From NCBI RefSeq assembly GCF_041260155.1, contig NC_091929.1, positions 42,134,244 through 42,198,243 on the forward strand: 64,000 bases of DNA, in the 5' to 3' direction. The notes under the pieces are model-generated. The model had not been told where the DNA came from and ran no database searches. It saw nothing but the letters and a program-made list of their open reading frames with translations. Both the position numbers and the translations under genes were made by a program. How positions within the stretch are numbered: position 1 is the first letter of the stretch; each line of letters starts with the position of its first letter. The stretch is from Ptychodera flava (lineage: Eukaryota > Hemichordata > Enteropneusta > Ptychoderidae). This document shows positions 45,801-57,521 of this stretch, in pieces.

Positions 45801-46238
45801 TGTGAGAGTTTGTTATATGTATGTGTGTGTGTGTGCGTGTGCCTGTGTTTCATAATTAAAATTGATTGTATAACTTGTGTCATCATATATAGACAGCTTC
45901 ATATCCACCTGAGGTTTCAGACAGTAGCAGTAACTTTTGCTAATTTTGTCAGTATTTTGTTAATGTCAACTACTGTTTCTTGTACTACTCCCCCAAAGCA
46001 TGTTGAGTAACACTGTATTCGGCATGTCAATACAGCCTCTACATGTGCAGACTGTAGTTATTGTTGACAGGTGAATTCTAGTCTGGTCAAAATTCAAATG
46101 TACAACAATAAGATTGCACTCTACGCATACTAATGATGTGTGTACAAGCTGAATGGTGGGCCTATCAAAATGTGTTGAAGGGTAGAAAAATAACTTTCAA
46201 TTGACATACAAAACAAAAGTAGTAGAAATTATTACTCA

Positions 46239-48089
46239 TTAAAGGGACATTATTTGTATCTTTTGACTTTTTTTTCATTTTTTCGATGACTGAAATCCCT
46301 GGTCAAATCAATAGGAGACCTAAATTGTGACTATGGACGACTTCAAGGATATGTAAAACCACCTTCTTGCTGTTTACGGCAAGGTTCAATGTTGGTAAGG
46401 GCGTCTGCGTGATTTGACCCAACCGCCATTATTGAACCCAAGCACATGACCAATATTACTACACATACGTCAACCATCAAAGTACAGCTGGAACGTGAAC
46501 GGCCTGTGACCTACACACCAACTTCAGCACAATGGATATCGAGAAGCACACGCGCATAAACAAATGCACGTCTCACAATCTACTGTCAAATAGTGAAACT
46601 AAGCAGGGCATTTGCTTGTAAGTTTGATTTTAGTATCGATGACACGGACTGTGAAACAAATAAAACCATAGATGCAATTGGGTCAATGGTAAAACTAAAA
46701 CGATGTCAGATTGCTGTGGTGATAGTGAAACAGGTACAGAGTAATGCATTTTCTGTGCATTTGATCGTTGGCAAATCTTTGTCAACTTTCAAGATTTTTA
46801 GGGCATTTTCTTGCCATTACGTTGGTTCGTTTTACAAACATGACATGATCACTTGTTGAACTTGGAAACATCGTACTCGGACTGAACAGTGCAGTGCGGT
46901 GTAGCATCGGTGACATGTGACACCGTGCCGGGCGAGTGCTGTCATTGATGTATGCTCGCGAATGGAGTCACCTTTCGACACACAAGATCTGTTTGAATGT
47001 TGTTATTCTCTGTGCATTGTGTAATTATTTGTATCAGTTGAATCGCATTTCGAACCAAAAGTGAGTACATCGCAATGACAGTTGCCGAGACCCTATACAT
47101 CGCTTACGGCCTCCGTGTCTCTGACCCACTCCAAAAGTGGGCTTTGCGTAAGTATTGAAGCGCAGCTGAGCACATCGTGTACCTAAGCGGTCTCCACGCC
47201 GTATAACGCCGGGAACACACAGACCTGTACGCAGGGCTAATCGTGTACCCAGCCGAGGTGGGTGTGCTCAAAAACGAAACTCAATGCAAGCTTGGGATTA
47301 AAAATGGGTTGTTTTTGGTGGAGAAACTCCCGGGAGAAACTGCACGTCGCAACCGAGGTGCTGCCAGCGATTTTGCACAGCCCTGCCACGCAGACGGTGA
47401 CATGATGTACGTGTCAGTCGTCAAAGTACATTGCTTCAATTTCGCGATCATCTCGACAATAACATGACTGTCTACTGAAGTTTATCCCTTCATTTTACTC
47501 TGTTTTCACATTTCTATGCCCACAGGCTTTGGGCAAGTCTACATATGCATATGGAGGAACAAACGGGACGAAAAAATCCGCCACTATAGGCCTTGTCGTC
47601 GACTTCTTGCAGCTTGTAGGCATTTGAAATGCCCATTATAAAATGTGCTCTCTAGCAGCAAAGAATAGTGTATCTAAGAGCAGGATTGGCCGTCAAGATC
47701 TCCATGAAAAACTGACCGTCAAAATGTAACTGAGCAAACGGCATCAGTAATAGGAATCCCGAACCCGGATCCCGAAACTGCAATACTGCGCTTTCGACTT
47801 TCACTTCGCATGGTTTATTTTTTTTACACGTGGATGCTTACAGTGGCCCAGAGATAGCAGTTAGCAGTGTGGTCTGATCGTAGGTACAAGGTCACCTTGC
47901 CAACTCTGAGGTTAAAAGTAGCCCACCATTAACCCCTGACCCAAGGTTTTTCTATACAGTGTACGCAAACGGGATGGAAGTTGTCTATGGTCGACCGTTT
48001 TTTAGACATCTTTCAGTAAGTCGAACAACATTATCAACTGCTCGTTTGCAACAATATAAGGTCAAAAGATACAAATAATGTCCCTTTAA
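46239..48089. mobile_element. TTAA-flanked 1.85-kb element, TIR AGGGACATTATTTG
   Basis: TTAA at 46,239-46,242 and 48,086-48,089, with 25-bp inverted ends AGGGACATTATTTGTATC...GAC. The interior is GC-richer than its surroundings and non-coding; short frames such as 46,593-46,859 resemble nothing known. TTAA plus AGGGACA fits T2/piggyBac-like MITE ends, but the length suggests captured sequence. Confidence 0.85.
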
Positions 48090-48612
48090 AGCCCCAATAG
48101 CTGCTAATTTTATGCATTATTTTCATGATTTTATTTTCAAACCAGAGTTGGTTCGTTTAAATGTACTTACTGAAGGACGTGTATTGAAGTATCACTGCTC
48201 GCTGATTTGGACCATGCCTACACGTTTTAACAGGTTTAATAATAAACGGGTGCCGCACCCATAAAATGGCACGCCCATGGGAAAATAGAAAAAAAAACCA
48301 GTATTTCCTGCACATATACATCGTGATCATAACAGAAACAAGCATGATGCCATTAACTTGAATGCACAACACACGATGGCTAACATTTTGTTGTTGTAAT
48401 CTTTATTTTCTCTGTCATATGATTAGTTTTTGAAAATGGCGGGAAATCTAAAATGACGTTAAAACTTTTGAATTAACACGCCACTATCGACACTCATGGC
48501 AGCGATATACACTTTTTCAGTCTCTAATGGGTCTTATTCAAAGAAAACTCTTGGAAAACTAAGGATATTTTGAGATCGGTTTATTTAAACATTTGCAGCT
48601 ATTGGGGCTTAA
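48086..48612. mobile_element. TTAA-flanked 527-bp MITE, TIR AGCCCCAATAGCTGC
   Basis: Begins at the very TTAA that ends the previous element. Its right end reads GCAGCTATTGGGGC followed by TTAA (48,609-48,612). Non-coding. Confidence 0.8.
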
Positions 48613-48635
48613 AGCTACTTATCCCTTATCCCTTG

Positions 48636-49765
48636 TAAAGTGGCACTCCCACTTGGTAACATTTTTAAAACACATTTTTTTAATGCCAACGGTCGATATT
48701 CAGCTTCCGAACATTGAACGTTCGGCACTGACGCCACTGTTAAATATGCTATGCAGTATGAGTCTACGCTGACGCTGTTGTATGCCACAGCACCACTCGC
48801 GTAGGTGATCGGTCATGCCCCTTGGGAGAAAGCTGTCTTACTGACTCGGTAAAAAAAGCGAAAAAGAAAGTTTGCTGATTCCACCAGAATTCACATAAGT
48901 GACTAGTATAGCCACTGGGAAAACTATCGCCTCGGCATTCTTACCCATATTAATCGATGCATCGATGGTCTGTGACTCAATTCTTGTCGCACACAGATTA
49001 ACCCTTTCTACAGGAAAACTGTCTAAATATTTAGAGTACATTTGACTTGAAAAAAACCCAACATTTCATCACGGAAACACCGTGGATAATCGCGGTCGGC
49101 ACACATAAGTATTACACATCTTTGCCTTGCTAAGAGCGCACTGCACGTACGGATAGCTGACTCAAGTCGACAATGCAATACAATACAGTGGCAATGGACA
49201 TTGACAGGATTTCAACATTTTGAAACTGAATATGGCAAAAACTACCTTGACGCGGTAGGAGATGATATCAGTGATATAAATCTGAACTGTACATTTTCTT
49301 GCATATTCAAATTGGAAACATTTTTACGAAACGGAACTTAGTTTCGGGCGACAGGCTGTCTCAGCACTGGCAGACGACAAAATGTAGTCATCAGAGGCGG
49401 CTAATATTTTACACGTAAAAAACTGAATATCTATGTGGTATTTGTTAAAAATATAATACAACTGATTGAGTATAATGAAAATGCTGTATATAAAGTCTTC
49501 GCAGTTGGAAGTAAATTAATTGCGTCGTTCGAACTTACCATGGACTGCCTAGAATATCGTCAATCAGCACGACAACAAACCTTCGGGGGATTTCGGGTCA
49601 TAATCGGAAATGATCGTAAAACTTCGGGATGTGAAAAATACGCTCGGGAAATGACATGTTTTTATCGATATCTCGCAATCCGCACGCAGTCGCCACGTCA
49701 AATATTGACCATTGGCATTAAAAAAATGTGTTTTAAAAATGTTACCAGTGGGAGTGCCTCTTTAA
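48636..49765. mobile_element. 1.13-kb TIR element, TIR AAAG(A/T)GGCACTCCCAC
   Basis: Inverted ends of about 65 bp (GGCACTCCCAC, GGTAACATTTTTAAAACAC, TTTTTTTAATGCCAA) with few mismatches. The right end abuts TTTAA; the left end has a degraded equivalent. A 125-codon frame at 49,435-49,812 crosses the terminal repeat and is not taken as a gene. Confidence 0.82.
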
Positions 49766-50094
49766 ATACTTTAACAGGTCAAAACACTCAAAGTCACTTA
49801 AAAATACATTGACTTTCCAAGCAATTTTAAGGACTTTTCAGGTCCAAAATTGCCATTTTCAATATATCATTTTTCATATCATTGCAAAGATTTTTGAAAA
49901 TTGTGGTGGATTAACAATTTTCCAGTAGTCACTTTCAAAGATTCCAGGACTTTTAAAAAGGATTAAACATTCCAGGACTTTCCAGGAGTGTATGGACCCC
50001 GTAAGTACGGACAGATGCTTTCAAAAGAAACAGTATTCCAAGCATAAGGGCCGCATATTATACAGTTTTGGATTGAAACCAAGTAACACACTGT
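49766..50094. other. Non-coding remainder of the insertion in the E copy
   Basis: Contains imperfect repeats of CAGGACTTT/TTCCAGG words (49,945-49,990). The D copy passes directly from its 45,960 equivalent to its 50,113 equivalent. Confidence 0.5.
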
Positions 50095-53000
50095 TGTTAT
50101 AGAAACAGTCTGCATGTATTGCATGAGACAAATCAGAGATAACTTACACAGTGAATTCTGGTTTTAACTTAAATTTTATTTCAAAATTTATTCACTTGTC
50201 TCCCATGAAACATATCTACACAACTATTGGAAGACACCAGAAGTTTACATTGTACATTGCAAAGTTTCAAATTATTCAACAGAAAATACTGATTAAATTA
50301 AGTCATGAAAATTATTCCATTATGAAAACAATTTGAAAATTTGTTCATCCCATGTGATATCTGAAATGGCTTTGCCTTATATAAGAAATCAATAACTTGG
50401 ACTATTCCAAATGGAGGCATTGAGGAACAGTGCATGCTGAAATTCTGTAACTTTAAAATTTTGAAAGTACTCGTTGAAAGAAATATTCCAAGGCTGTCCC
50501 AAAGAAAAGGAAAAAAAAAATTCTGCTGCTCATAACACTGAAATAAAAAAACTATGAAAAATTGAAATTTTAATGAAAACATCAAAAGTGGTAGTTTAAA
50601 TTTGTGGTGGTTATGATATTGGTTTCAAATCTAATTTGGTCAGAACAAACCACCATTGAAAACTGGTGTTGTTTGAACATGATTGTTCAACAAGAGTATT
50701 CTTCAAAGCTCAGCAGCTTGTAAAATCAGAGGGGTGGCTGATTTACATAACAATATATGATTTGCATATTCTTTTGACATAAATGCATTCTTTTTTATTG
50801 ATATTAACATGTGAATAGATTGATATTAAAAAAAACAGAGGGATGGCCAATCCCCTCATAAAGAACTCTGAAACTAGTTGTGACAAAAGCTGATTGAAAA
50901 ACATATTAAATAAAATCCTATTATTTCATCCAATTGCAAAATTAAAATGAAAACACAAATAATGAACATAGTAAAATACATTTACACAAACAATTGATGA
51001 ACATCTCTCTATGGGAAGGAAAAGTTATTTCAGTTAAAATTCCTCTCAAAAAGTGTGAGAACAGACTTTTTAAAAGCAACAAAAAGTTGACAAAAAAGCC
51101 TCTACTGTCTAGCATCAAGCAACATTTTCAAACCATTGCATATTATTTTAAAATTACTATTTGTTGGCAATTAAATCAAGATGTATTTACATAAACTTAA
51201 TTTTTTTTACAAAAATACTGATTTGGAAAATCATTACAATAAAAAATACAAAAATATAGATTATGTGATCACGGTTGATTGGAATGAATCAATACATTCA
51301 AGGATAGAAGACAAATTATTACAAAGTTTGAATGACACAAATTTTAGCATTTTTTAAAAATTATCAACTAAGTGTTACTGCTGGAGAAAAGAGGGCTAAG
51401 TATTTCTGAGTCTGTGATCTACCACATGCCTAAGGATGCCTTTCACATAAAAGGGTACCTCTAGGACAATGTTTGATTGCAATATGGCTAGGTACGTGCC
51501 CAGGATTCTTCAGTCCTGTTCACTTATTTAAGTAAAATCTGATGAAAAATACTGATTTGAAATTTGACACAACGAATAAATTCAAAAAGGAAACAAAATA
51601 CAAAAATGAAATTCCATTCTTAGTTGATTGTGAGGGACACAAATTGTGTCCACGATTTAAAGTAAAAAAATTCTTGACACAAATCTACTGGAACTGTTGA
51701 ATATGGAGCTTTTGGCATATGCAGGTCTCCTGAGATAAATAAACCTTGTTATTCAAATTCTCAATTGTTATTCTCAATATTTTGTCCACATGTTAAAGAA
51801 ACTGTTACATTCTTACAAATAAATGTCTTTCTCATAAACAGTGGCATTGTCACCTTGAACAAATGATGCGATGCAAATAATTGTTACATTCTTACAAAAA
51901 ATCATACATTCCAACTAATCATTCAGGTATTCATGCAAAAAGGCTAGGAGAAGACCCCTAATGACTGACAAGTCATGGCTACATTTACATGATGTACTGT
52001 AACATGAATAATACACACAAAAACTCTTACAATAAAGACTTAAAGGTGTACAAGTAACGAAAAATGTTCTGCAAAGCAACAAGAAATAAATGCCCAAATT
52101 AAACTCAAATTAAACTTTTCAAAGTCATAAAAGTAATATTTCATTGACACATTCAATTCTGTTATTAAATATTTTTTTCATATTTTTTCACAATTCTGGT
52201 TTTCACCAATGCAAATAAATTATACATTATTTCAAAACTTCTGAAAAATAATCAGTTTTGAAAATATTTTCAATTTTTTATAACAATCATTAGAATAAAG
52301 GACATATTGAATATGCTAACATACAGAATTCTGTATTTTCCACAAAAAGTTAAAATGATTACAATTCAAACACGAAGAAAAAAGGTTCATAAAAAACCAT
52401 GGACAGCGAGTGTGATAAAACATTGTACACAAAGAATATTTCATCTCAACAAAGAACAAAACATGCTAAAGAAAACAATACTTTTTTCACATTTTCAAAA
52501 TTTAAGACTTCTGAAATAAATCGTTTGAACCTAAAACATGAAAATATAACAGAAAACTTCCCTCTTTAACGTTAAAACTAGTAATAATAACCAAATAATT
52601 TTATTTCCAACAGAATAAAGTTGATTGTGTCTGTCATTTTCGTGTGTTTTGTATGAATTTAGACTCATTAAAAACAATTCACATTGTCACTCCAATTCTA
52701 AATCTCTTGAATGGAATATTATGAGAAAAAATTTCCTTCAAATTTCTAAATGAAGGGATCATATACTAACATCCCTTCAGAAAATTCCGACTGTCAATCA
52801 TTATTGAAAATACAATAAAACTTGTATGTCAATATGTTGATAGTAGTAAGGCCTAGTATCTTCGATCACTACATGTTGTAAAATTAGCAAGAAAGAATGA
52901 CTGGGTAAAAAATTCACTTGTGGGTTAGTGTCAACTGAGTGATAAAAATTTAATGAAAAATGTCTTGGAACTATTTAAAAAAGCTCAGACTTATCATAGG

Positions 53001-54240
53001 TATACTACATTTCATGATGGCGAACGACCAGTTGCCAAAATACGAACAGATGGGACTACCTACCCTAAAACATTGTAAACTTTTATTAGTACTACGCCTT
53101 GTTTTATACGTAAAATCCCTGCAGCGCTACACCCTGAGAAAATTTACTAATCTGTATAAACTCACAGCACCTCATTATCAAATGTCTTAAATAGCACCAA
53201 ACCATTCTAGGAAAACAATTTATTACTTTCTACTTTTGTTAAAAGATTCCGATTGTCTCTGTTTAAGTGACTTTGAAAATTTCCCGAAAGTTTCTATCTC
53301 TAGCTAGCATGCTGCGTTGTAGCACAGGAAGTTATTATGAACTTTTATAGCCAATGCAACGAGTCGTGAGACTTGGAAATATGTACACCACTAGGTCAGA
53401 TGAAACTGTAATTGCTCTTTCAGATCTCTAAGTACTCAAAGAAAATATAACTGGAGATTTGAATTGTGCAGCGATAACAGTTTGTTGCTGCTGAAATGTC
53501 AATGTCTTTCTACCCCTAATCAATGCTAGATAAACTGACCCAGTACAAAAAGAATAATTCTACATATGCTTCACATGATAAACACATGATAAAATCAAAA
53601 TTAACATGGAGAAGAAAAACAAAACTTCTTATAAACCAAGCCCCAACAGTTATATTTCAGACATACTGGTGAAATTTAAAAAAAAGAGTTTCTTGGCATA
53701 CATAAAAAGGACAACTTACAGTATTTGATTGCCTTGTGCATATAAAATTGTGGCTTAGTCAATCAAAACGATCAAATATTATCACAATTATTTATTGACT
53801 TTTCTTTCAGATCTTATTTTTTCACTCTTATCCCCCTACCTCAAAGTGGTTCAATCTCAAAATTGCAGAACAATGGGTCAACACCATTAGGATAGGGATT
53901 GTAGGATGGACCTCGGCATTTGATTTGTTGGCATGGACTTTGATCACTAAAAAGTTGTGGTTCAAACTATACATACACCTATAAAAGTTTTTTCAACGAT
54001 CAAACCTTGTGATATAACAATGTTTTCAGCAGTATTTAACCTAATACATATTTATCATCCCTGATTTCATGTAAACAGGTCTAAACTCATCATTGACACA
54101 ACAGACTTGGACCAAACCATGGTGGTAAGAGGGTTGAGGGTTTAAAGAAATGTCGGCATCTATAGTAGTCAACCATTGATTCTCAACAGGCCACGCAAAA
54201 ACATGCTACCAAAAATGTAAAGTGCCATTGACATTCTGCA
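50095..54240. other. AT-rich, no gene seen
   Basis: 50,113-50,770 duplicates 37,480-38,120. The rest has many short AT-rich frames with no protein-like pattern. Some of it may be 3'-UTR of the E2F gene, but no poly(A) signal can be tied to it. Confidence 0.5.
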
Positions 54241-54266
54241 AGTAAACATGGCTGACACATCTTTTG

Positions 54267-54336
54267 CCATATATGGATATATGCAAACCTTTTTTGCCAT
54301 ATATGGATATATGCTAACCTCTTTTGCCATATATGG
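54267..54336. promoter_or_regulatory. Three tandem CArG boxes
   Basis: CCATATATGG, a perfect CC(A/T)6GG serum response factor site, occurs at 54,267-54,276, 54,297-54,306 and 54,327-54,336, exactly 30 bp apart within a 30-bp tandem repeat (TTTTGCCATATATGGATATA). It lies about 1 kb past the E2F stop codon. It could be an enhancer or a chance minisatellite. Confidence 0.4.
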
Positions 54337-55017
54337 AAATGTGGAGTTATCAAGGTTAATGTTTAAAGATTTTCCTTATGATTTTCTCACTTACAACTTC
54401 AAAGAGAATTGGAAGTATGAGCTTATTGTGTACGCAACTCTTATATTTCAAAAAAATCTAGGAAAAAACAAAATGTTTGTTTGGAATGTGGCAGTTCAAC
54501 TATTTACATGTGGTTTTTCATGGCAGATTTGAAATCTGGTAAAAACCTTTCTCCTACAATTTGAAACATGTTACACTTTATCAAGACATCAATCTAATCT
54601 GACATAGTAACAAAACAAACAATCTAGGAAGAAGAAACATTTACATCTATTTTACATTCTCTCTTTTCAGAGAGATAAATTTAAGTACACTGTTAGTTTT
54701 AGGTTTTACTAAAGTATATCTCTTGCTTAAATATTTTTGTTAGTAATAACCTCAAAATGTTTGTAAAATTTGACGGATTTAATTTGCTTCCAATAATATA
54801 ATACAATTACTACATGGAAAGTGTTTCATTATTTGACACAACCTACACATTTCAGGAAAGATTGTGTGGAAATTCTGCAATATTTTGTGTCACAGAGAAA
54901 TTGTAATAAGATAGTGACACACAATTTTCCTTAACCTTTTCAGCCCCAACTTTTATATACAGAGATTAAACATTGCTGTGGAGTCAATAGGGCAGGTCTA
55001 AATTTAGTTGCAGAAGG

Positions 55018-55210
55018 TTAAAGGTATACTGTCACCTGTTCCAATTTTGCCACAGTTACCATGGAGAGAGAAAATCTAACCAATCACCCATATTAGACGG
55101 GTGGCCGCTTTTTAAAAACAGCGCCCTCACATGGGCATTTTGAATAACAAGGAATGCCCCTTTGAACATATATGGGCATATTTAGATTACAGGTGACTGT
55201 ATACCTTTAA
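55018..55210. mobile_element. 193-bp TTAA MITE, second copy of 28,853-29,040
   Basis: TTAA at both ends (55,018-55,021 and 55,207-55,210), with TIR AGGTATACTGTCACCTG and CAGGTGACTGTATACCT. Lies 117 bp past the E2F stop codon, so it is probably in its 3'-UTR. Confidence 0.88.
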
Positions 55211-55326
55211 AGAGCACACTTCTTTAGGCTTATTTATGTGCCAGTTCTCTGGTGATAGCAGTAAAAAGTGAGCCATTGCTTACCAAACACTGATGAAACA
55301 CTGATAACACGAAATGCTGTGACTTT

Positions 55327-57521
55327 TCAAATCTGTAATTGACCATTGCAGTTGTCCGGAATGACTAATCTCCGTGATGCTGACACACCCGATGCAGTTT
55401 GATTGGTATTGACGTGCTGGAACGCGGACAGCGACATGGTTGTCGGATGTTGCTGCTGTTGGTTGTGTTGCTGCATTAGATTTCCTGTACTCATCATGGA
55501 GTAGATGTTCGGCGTGTGGAAGAAACTGCTGCTGTTGAAATCAACACTTGAAATCGGCGTGCTCTCAGTCGATGACACAGTGGAAGGAACTGGTGTTGCA
55601 GTTAGTGTCAAGTTTTGATAGGATGTGTTACCGGGTGTTAAAGTTTTGGGGCTGAAACCTTCCGCAGGCATGATGGGGCTCATGCCAGGTAGTAGTGCTC
55701 CGTTTCCACGGCTGTTAATCGGAGTAGACCACTGAGCAAACGGCGACTGAATGAACGAGTTTTGTTGTAGGAACACCGATGTCTGTGATCTCGGTGTCTG
55801 CGTCATGAGCGGTGGCACTGCTGGAGTAGGAGTCTGTGCCATGGCAACAGGGGCAGTTGGGATCGGCGTGTGGATAACAGTACTCGGAACCTGCACATGG
55901 ATATTTTGCTGTGGCTGACCGCCCACAGTAGGCGATTTTGCCTGCGCCATGTTGGTCGCGTTTGCTAGTAACTGATTTAGATTGAAACTGAATACAGGAG
56001 GATTGCCACTGGTCAAGGTGGGTGATATTGACATCGGACTGCCATTGGAACTTAGCAATGACGGTGTTCCTAAATTGCTATTGATCTGCGGAATAACAGC
56101 TGGACTGCTGGGATTGACCTGGGCAAACGGCTGAACTGTCTGTGTAGGTGATATCACAGTCGGCATTGACATCTGCTGTGCATGACTTCCCACCAGAGAA
56201 TGGAAATGACTCGGTGACGTGCTTTTACTACGTTGCTGTTTCCCTGGCAACATGTTTGGTGAAAGCAGTGGCGGAGATGTGCAACTACCAAAGACACGCT
56301 CCAACTCTGCTATACTGCTCAGTGAGCTGGGTCGATTTGAACTTTGAGACGAAGAATTATGCCTTGTGTTCAGTAGGAGATGGAATGGTGACTGTGAAAA
56401 CAACAAACTAGTTTGAGAACTATCAGTTGAAATACTGCTATCATTCTTTGGCTCATCTTTTTCAACATGAAAAGCATTTTCTTTTTTCAGATCTGTGACT
56501 GATTTGTCTTGGTCGTCTTTTGTCTCAGTTTCCTGGGATGGCTGGTCAGTTCCGTCTCTGGTATTCTCGTCATTAAGTGGAAATGCAAGGTCAAGGTCGT
56601 TGGTGTCAAACTTGCCATCAACAGGAGATGGCGTCTCACTGCTATTGGCGGAGACACTTTCAATGCTTGGCGAGATTCGGAACTCTGGGTCGTTATGGAG
56701 TGCCCTCAGTGGTGACGGTTTAGTAAGGCTTGATAATGAACTCCGTCTACGGTTGCGAATCTTCAACGCTGGTTCAATGAGACCCACAGGTATGGAATTT
56801 GACTCCATGGGTGCCATCTCTGCATCCTGTTTGGTGGTGTTGCTCTCAGTAAATACAGCAGGTCCATCAATTTCATCAACACCAGATGATGACCTTTCAG
56901 GGATGTCTTTTTCTCTCTCAGCGTTAGCATCTTGCTGATTAATATTACCGTTATCTCGTTGATTAATGTTACCGTTATTCAAAGCGGCATGCACATCCAT
57001 TCGACTCTTTTTCGCGATTGTCGGATATTCAAATTCTTCACTCAGTATTTGTTTGATAGTACGTTTGCTTCTCCTAGTCGGCACAGCGTCCGTCCTTTGA
57101 GAATTTACAGCGTTGTTTGCGGAAGCAGCGAGAGTCTGATCTTGCGCTGTGACGGCTTGTAGACCGCTGACAGTCACGATAGTCTGTGTGGGCAGAATAC
57201 TAGCACCTGGTATAACATTGATCTGTGACACAGGAACAGCAAAGGTTTGCAGCGTGCCAACGTTAGAGTTGATAAAACTACTCATGAATTGGCCGTGAGC
57301 TCCAACTGTAGCTGGTATGAGAGTGAATTGAGGTTCTTGATGTTGTTGTGCTGGAATATTTTCAGATTTTTCCTTCTGTGTCTGGTCTTTCAGTTTAGAT
57401 TGTATGCTGTTATCTCCTTGCATCTGTCTCTTCTCTTCTGCTTTACCAACAGCAAAAAGCTGTGAAGGGATGATTTGACTAGATTTCTTCAAACCTTCAA
57501 ATTCTTTTTGCAGTTTAGCAT
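55327..57521 (-). CDS. E2F7/8 terminal exon
   Basis: 730 codons plus stop after the acceptor TTTTCTACACAG at 57,522. It begins in phase 1: the G from the previous exon completes Asp. Low-complexity, Ser/Thr/Pro/Gln-rich, ending [13 protein letters not shown]. The apparent upstream Met of the open frame is intronic. Confidence 0.9.

Noticed and set aside
49435-49812. 125-codon frame
   Set aside because: Starts at a weak site inside a TIR element, crosses its terminal repeat, and matches no family.
56148-57465. Several plus-strand frames of 68-147 codons
   Set aside because: Antisense shadows of the E2F terminal exon.
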